NCBI GenBank assembly: GCA_947372155.1
Contig: CANBSM010000096.1
Coordinates: 1-9,210, forward strand
DNA from: Burkholderiaceae bacterium
GTDB taxonomy: Bacteria > Pseudomonadota > Gammaproteobacteria > Burkholderiales > Burkholderiaceae
Reading direction: 5' to 3'
Length of the DNA: 9,210 nt
The notes under the pieces are model-generated. The model searched no databases. It worked only from the letters and a program-made list of their open reading frames with translations, and was not told the origin of the DNA. Position 1 is the first letter of the stretch, and the number at the start of each line of letters is the position of its first letter. The position numbers and the translations under genes were made by a program. Of the stretch, positions 5,640-9,210 are shown in pieces.

Positions 5640-6122
5640 ATGACTAGAGCCCAATACCTATTACTCTCTTTCCTAAGTCTAGGCTTAGTGGCTTTTGCGG
5701 TGGTGCTGCAACAGGTGGGTTATCAAGGGGTCAGCTTCTTGCCGTGCCCTTTATGTATTTTGCAAAGAGTTGGATACCTCGGTATTGCAATTGCTTGCTT
5801 TTTTGCGGCTGGCATCCCAAGGTTCAGAAAGCTATTTCATGGTTTAGCTACCTTGGCTGCTGGATATGGGGTAGCAGTAGCTGGGCACCATGTTTGGCTT
5901 TTATCTCACCCAGGTGAATCCTGTGGAATAGATCCCTTAGAGATTTGGATTAACCAGTTTCAACTAGCCAACGGTTTACCCTGGCTCTTTAAAGCAGATG
6001 GCTTGTGCTCAGCACAACTGCCTGCGATCTTAGGATTGCAAGTTCCCGAATGGTCCTTGCTTTGGTTTGGACTGATCTTGTTGATCTTAGTAATTACTTT
6101 CTTCAAAAAGACCAAGGGATAG
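5640..6122 (+). CDS. dsbB: disulfide bond formation protein B
   Basis: DsbB is an inner-membrane quinone reductase that reoxidises periplasmic DsbA. The 160-residue protein has four hydrophobic segments (about 6-24, 44-59, 67-86 and 138-156). The two catalytic disulfide pairs are present: Cys36/Cys39 in CPLC and Cys95/Cys123 in the second periplasmic loop. Arg43 matches the quinone-proximal arginine of E. coli DsbB (Arg48). The ATG at 5640 has a weak ribosome site, but the first helix begins right after it. It is divergent from fpr (about 150 bp from the preferred fpr start) and convergent with the next gene (24 bp between stops). No dsbA is in the window. The link to the sulfur genes is probably only positional. 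Confidence 0.94.
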   Translation: MTRAQYLLLSFLSLGLVAFAVVLQQVGYQGVSFLPCPLCILQRVGYLGIAIACFFAAGIPRFRKLFHGLATLAAGYGVAVAGHHVWLLSHPGESCGIDPLEIWINQFQLANGLPWLFKADGLCSAQLPAILGLQVPEWSLLWFGLILLILVITFFKKTKG

Positions 6123-6146
6123 AAATGACTTCAATCGGTATCGAGA

Positions 6147-7127
6147 TTAGTCAACCTTTGCGCCAGAATCTTTTACTAACTTTGCCCATTTAGGCGTCGA
6201 GCTCGCGAGATACTCCCCGAGAACCTTTGGGGAGCTGGCAACAACCTCAAAACCATCTGCGATTAATTTCTTTTTAGTTTCTGGATCATTCAGGCTAGCA
6301 ACGATTTCTTTGTTTAGTAAACGAATGATTTCATTCGGTGTGCCAGCAGGCGCTAAAAATCCTTGCCATGAGTTCAAATCGTAACCAGCAAGCCCTGCTT
6401 CCGCAATGGTAGGTATTGTTGGTGCACCTGTAGATCTCTTTGCAGAACTCACACCCAAAGCAGTCAGTCTGCCTGATTGAATATGTGGCAGAGCTGCTGC
6501 CAAGGTAACCATTAATGCATCAACATGTCCTGCCAGTAAATCCGCTACTGCTGGAGCGCCACCTTTGTAGGGAATATTGTTAAATTTAATTTCCGCTTTT
6601 GATTCAAGCAGTGCGGCGGCGAGATGGCCTGGGCTGCCATTTCCTGCATTCGCCATACTGAGTCCACTCGGGTCTCTTCTGGCAACTTCAATAAAGGTCT
6701 TGAGATTTTTGACGGGGAGTTTAGGTCCCACTACCAATACTTGCGGCGCAGTGATGGCAAGTGAAATAGGTGCAAATTGATCTAATTTATAAGGAAGAGA
6801 TGGGTAAAGGGCGGGGTTAATCGCAAGGCTATCCCAACCTACTAGCAAGGTATATCCATCAGGCGCTGCTTTGGCAACATATCCAAATGCAATATTGCTG
6901 CCACCACCAGGCATATTTTCAACCATGACAGTTTGATTTAGTCTGGTTGTTAATTCTTTTGCAACAGTTCGCGCCAGAATATCAAGACTTCCGCCGGGAG
7001 CCGCCGGAACAATTAATTTGATTGGTCTATTGGGCCACAACGCACTTGCCCTTGTAGTCAGCGGGATTGCTGAAATTACCGCTATGGATAGCAGTGATTT
7101 GAGAAGGCTTCGTCGTGAGGTATGCAT
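6147..7127 (-). CDS. Bug/TctC-family tripartite tricarboxylate transporter substrate-binding protein
   Basis: A 326-residue periplasmic binding protein of the Bug family, which is greatly expanded in Burkholderiales. The N-terminus TSRRSLLKSLL followed by a hydrophobic run and TRASA suggests export, with cleavage near Ala29. The SRRSLLK stretch resembles a Tat signal (SRRxFLK). The mature part begins LWPNRPIKLIVPAAPGG, and family motifs AAPGGSLD (42-49) and NMPGGGSNIA (71-80) are present. Bug proteins bind carboxylates or amino acids such as citrate, glutamate or nicotinate, and the ligand cannot be read from sequence. No TctA/TctB membrane genes are nearby, so it is an orphan binding protein, as is common. 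The stop lies 24 bp from that of dsbB, without an obvious terminator between. The start at 7127 has only a weak AAAGA ribosome site. Confidence 0.92.
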   Translation of the reverse strand: MHTSRRSLLKSLLSIAVISAIPLTTRASALWPNRPIKLIVPAAPGGSLDILARTVAKELTTRLNQTVMVENMPGGGSNIAFGYVAKAAPDGYTLLVGWDSLAINPALYPSLPYKLDQFAPISLAITAPQVLVVGPKLPVKNLKTFIEVARRDPSGLSMANAGNGSPGHLAAALLESKAEIKFNNIPYKGGAPAVADLLAGHVDALMVTLAAALPHIQSGRLTALGVSSAKRSTGAPTIPTIAEAGLAGYDLNSWQGFLAPAGTPNEIIRLLNKEIVASLNDPETKKKLIADGFEVVASSPKVLGEYLASSTPKWAKLVKDSGAKVD

Positions 7128-7140
7128 TAAGTCTTTGGCT

Positions 7141-7166
7141 GTAATTGATTTGTAACGTAATTGATT
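7141..7166. repeat. 10-bp direct repeat upstream of the Bug-family gene
   Basis: GTAATTGATT is repeated exactly at 7141-7150 and 7157-7166, a 16-bp period with TGTAAC between. A shorter GTAATT recurs at about 7213. The pair lies 14 bp before the Bug-family start codon, in the region divergent to cysK, and could be an operator for the minus-strand gene. No regulator is identified. Confidence 0.5.
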
Positions 7167-7222
7167 CTAATTCTTAAAGATGGCAGAAAAGGGCGTATTA
7201 ATAGTGTTTTTAGTAATTAGCT

Positions 7223-7232
7223 TATGCGCATA
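7223..7232. repeat. short palindrome between the Bug-family gene and cysK
   Basis: TATGCGCATA is a perfect 10-bp palindrome, extended by AGC on the left and GCT on the right if one extra T is looped out. It sits about 78 bp before the cysK start, within the 182-bp divergent spacer. It is a possible operator, but a palindrome this short can occur by chance. Confidence 0.35.
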
Positions 7233-7298
7233 GCTTGTTTTACAAAAATAGGGTCATGCCATAAGATGTGTGGATATTTCAGCCGGTTTCCCTTTTTT

Positions 7299-7302
7299 AG
7301 GA
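7299..7302 (+). promoter_or_regulatory. ribosome binding site of cysK
   Basis: AGGA lies 7 bases before the ATG at 7310, flanked by T-runs. It supports that ATG as the true start, in agreement with the alignment to the family N-terminus. The promoter itself is not clear; TTTTAC (7238-7243) and TAAGAT (7262-7267), 18 bases apart, are one weak option. Confidence 0.75.
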
Positions 7303-7309
7303 ATTTTTT

Positions 7310-8281
7310 ATGACTTACTTTACCGATAACTCCCAAACCATTGGCAAGACCCCTTTAGTGCGTCTAAATCGCGTAACCGATGGCGCCAAAGCAACGGTAC
7401 TTGCCAAAATTGAAGGCCGCAATCCAGCTTATTCGGTGAAGTGTCGTATCGGTGTCGCCATGATCAATGATGCCCAAGAACAAGGAATCTTAGGCCCAGG
7501 TAAAGAATTGGTTGAGCCAACTAGTGGTAATACTGGTATTGCTTTGGCTTTCGTAGCGGCAGCTCGCGGCATCCCTTTGACATTAACCATGCCAGAGACC
7601 ATGAGTATTGAGCGTCGTAAATTACTGACCGCTTTAGGGGCGAAGATTGTTTTGACTGAGGGCCCTAAAGGAATGAATGGCGCCGTTGCTAAGGCCAAAG
7701 AAATTGCGGCATCTGACTCTAAATATGTCTTACTACAACAATTTAGTAACCCATCAAATCCAGCTATTCATGAGAAGACTACTGGCCCAGAAATCTGGGA
7801 AGATACTGATGGCAAGATTGATGTGTTTGTTGCTGGTGTTGGTACTGGCGGAACGATTACTGGTGTAGGTCGTTACATCAAAAATACTAAAAAGAAAAAT
7901 ATTGAAGTGGTAGCTGTGGAGCCCACTACAAGCCCAGTCATTACACAGAAGTTAAATGGTGAAGAAATTAAACCTGCACCGCATAAGATTCAGGGCATTG
8001 GCGCAGGCTTTATTCCAGATAATCTAGATTTATCAGTGGTTGATAAGGTTGAGCAAGTAAGTAATGAAGAGGCTATTGAATTTGCCCGTCGCATTGCCAA
8101 AGAAGAGGGTATTTTGGTTGGCATCTCATGTGGCGCAGCAGCTGCAGTTGCCGTTCGTCTTGCCAAGAAATCTGAATACGCGGGTAAAACAATTGTCGTT
8201 GTTCTGCCCGATACTGCTGAGCGTTACTTAAGCTCTGCTTTGTTTGAGGGTGTATTTGATGAAAAGGGTTTACCAGCGTAA
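7310..8281 (+). CDS. cysK: cysteine synthase A (O-acetylserine sulfhydrylase)
   Basis: This PLP enzyme makes L-cysteine and acetate from O-acetylserine and sulfide, the last step of sulfate assimilation, in the cytosol. At 323 residues it equals E. coli CysK in length and is strikingly similar along the whole chain. The PLP lysine is Lys44 in YSVKCR. The substrate loop PTSGNTG is at 70-76, the phosphate-binding GVGTGGT at 176-182, and Ser273 in GISCGAA is placed to contact the pyridine ring. The conserved stretches [14 protein letters not shown] and [10 protein letters not shown] make CysK more likely than CysM. It is transcribed alone, divergent from the Bug-family gene and ended by a strong terminator. 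It is not part of the cysHDN operon, although its substrate sulfide comes from that pathway. Its partner CysE is not in the window. Confidence 0.96.
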   Translation: MTYFTDNSQTIGKTPLVRLNRVTDGAKATVLAKIEGRNPAYSVKCRIGVAMINDAQEQGILGPGKELVEPTSGNTGIALAFVAAARGIPLTLTMPETMSIERRKLLTALGAKIVLTEGPKGMNGAVAKAKEIAASDSKYVLLQQFSNPSNPAIHEKTTGPEIWEDTDGKIDVFVAGVGTGGTITGVGRYIKNTKKKNIEVVAVEPTTSPVITQKLNGEEIKPAPHKIQGIGAGFIPDNLDLSVVDKVEQVSNEEAIEFARRIAKEEGILVGISCGAAAAVAVRLAKKSEYAGKTIVVVLPDTAERYLSSALFEGVFDEKGLPA

Positions 8282-8311
8282 CGTAATAATGATTACCTTG
8301 TTCGGCAATAA

Positions 8312-8335
8312 AAAAGGCACCCTAGGGTGCCTTTT
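8312..8335. terminator. bidirectional terminator between cysK and lysS
   Basis: GGCACC (8316-8321), a CTAG loop and GGTGCC (8326-8331) form a perfect stem, extended by AAAA/TTTT on both sides. The plus strand continues TTTTGTTT and the minus strand TTTTTTATTG, so it can end cysK transcripts and lysS transcripts, whose stop is at 8353. Confidence 0.9.
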
Positions 8336-8352
8336 GTTTACTACAAGAATGA

Positions 8353-9210
8353 TTACTCTTCTTCGCGACGCAAGTGCGGAAACAGGATCACATCACGAAT
8401 GTTTGGCGCATCTGTCAGCAGCATGACTAAACGATCGATGCCAATACCGCAGCCACCAGTTGGCGGCATGCCGTACTCTAAGGCGCGTATGAAGTCATGG
8501 TCAAAGTACATCGCTTCTTCGTCGCCAGCTTCTTTTTGTTCAACTTGTTTACGGAAGCGATTGGCTTGATCTTCTGCGTCATTTAGTTCGGAGAAGCCGT
8601 TGGCTATTTCGCGGCCAGTAATAAAGAGTTCGAAGCGCTCAGTGATGCCTGGGCGCGTATCCGATTCTCTGGCAAGTGGGCTAACTTCAATTGGGTAATC
8701 AATGATGTAGGTTGGCTCCCAAAGATGCTCCTCGGCTACCAATTCAAATAAAGCTAACTGAAGTGCGCCAATGCCTGCGTTCTTGAGGGTTGGAGCATCT
8801 GGATTCTCGCCACCCTTTTTCAATTCAGAGCGAATGAAGTTGATGTCATCCAACTGAGCGGCTTCATAGCTCTTACCAGATTGACCGCAGTACTTGAGGA
8901 TGGCCTCAGTAATCGTCAGGCGTTGGAATGGCTTGCTCAAATCGAGTTCACGGCCTTGATGCGTTAATACAGCAGTACCTTGGGCATCCATGGCTGCTGC
9001 ACGGATCAAGCCTTCTGTGAAATCCATTAGCCAGCGATAGTCTGTATACGCTGCATAGAACTCCATCATGGTGAATTCTGGGTTGTGACGTGGGCTGACA
9101 CCTTCGTTACGGAAGTTGCGGTTGATTTCGAAGACACGCTCAAAACCACCCACTACTAAACGCTTGAGGTAAAGCTCTGGAGCAATACGCAAGAACATTT
9201 GCATATCGAG
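8353..9210 (-). CDS. lysS: lysyl-tRNA synthetase, class II (C-terminal part, cut by window edge)
   Basis: The enzyme charges tRNA-Lys with lysine in the cytosol. 285 codons are visible, roughly the last 55 percent of a protein that is usually about 500 residues, and the frame is open to the window edge at 9210. The in-frame ATG at 9204 is internal, because the sequence before and after it ([18 protein letters not shown]) matches the middle of the LysS catalytic core. Class II motif 2 is [18 protein letters not shown] and motif 3 is [13 protein letters not shown]. The family stretches [10 protein letters not shown] and [12 protein letters not shown] lie between them. It ends in [10 protein letters not shown]. 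The N-terminal anticodon-binding domain lies outside the window. It converges on cysK and shares its terminator. Confidence 0.95.
   Translation of the reverse strand, partial: LDMQMFLRIAPELYLKRLVVGGFERVFEINRNFRNEGVSPRHNPEFTMMEFYAAYTDYRWLMDFTEGLIRAAAMDAQGTAVLTHQGRELDLSKPFQRLTITEAILKYCGQSGKSYEAAQLDDINFIRSELKKGGENPDAPTLKNAGIGALQLALFELVAEEHLWEPTYIIDYPIEVSPLARESDTRPGITERFELFITGREIANGFSELNDAEDQANRFRKQVEQKEAGDEEAMYFDHDFIRALEYGMPPTGGCGIGIDRLVMLLTDAPNIRDVILFPHLRREEE

Noticed and set aside
7429..7698. 89-residue minus-strand open frame inside cysK
   Set aside because: It is fully antisense to a highly conserved enzyme region, and its composition follows from the cysK codons.

Overview
The window looks like a core-metabolism stretch of a betaproteobacterial chromosome. 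A Polynucleobacter-like member of the Burkholderiales is my best guess. The reasons are the moderate, somewhat AT-leaning composition, the ISC-type ferredoxin, the orphan Bug-type periplasmic binding protein and the protein family variants. This is inferred from the protein sequences without a database search.

Layout. On the plus strand the window opens with the last codons of an upstream gene (possibly hscA) and fdx, the [2Fe-2S] ferredoxin that usually ends the isc operon. A pair of facing terminators separates fdx from a minus-strand sulfate-assimilation operon read from about 4650 down to 578. Its order is a 54-residue small protein, a TauE/SafE permease, cysH (APS reductase), cysD and cysN (ATP sulfurylase subunits). 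The genes are packed tightly: 18 bp, a 4-bp ATGA overlap, 35 bp and a 1-bp TGATG overlap. Upstream, on the same strand, lies fpr (ferredoxin/flavodoxin-NADP+ reductase). The 110 bp between fpr and the operon is crowded with inverted repeats and is the obvious control region. Then come dsbB (+), a Bug/TctC-type binding protein (-), cysK (+, O-acetylserine sulfhydrylase) and the C-terminal part of lysS (-), which runs off the right edge. A bidirectional terminator separates cysK from lysS.

How the genes fit together. CysD/CysN make APS from sulfate. CysH carries the four cluster cysteines of an APS reductase and no APS kinase is visible, so APS is probably reduced directly to sulfite. Sulfide from a sulfite reductase encoded elsewhere would be fixed into cysteine by CysK. 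The TauE/SafE protein is the likely sulfate or sulfite transporter of the set. Fdx and Fpr are possible electron carriers. Most of the window is well-understood housekeeping. The parts I cannot explain are the 54-residue leading gene, the repeat-rich region before it (including a hairpin that would cover its ribosome binding site), and a possible short RNA between fdx and its terminator. I saw no tRNA, rRNA, CRISPR array, insertion sequence or phage gene, and no gene-free stretch longer than about 210 bp.
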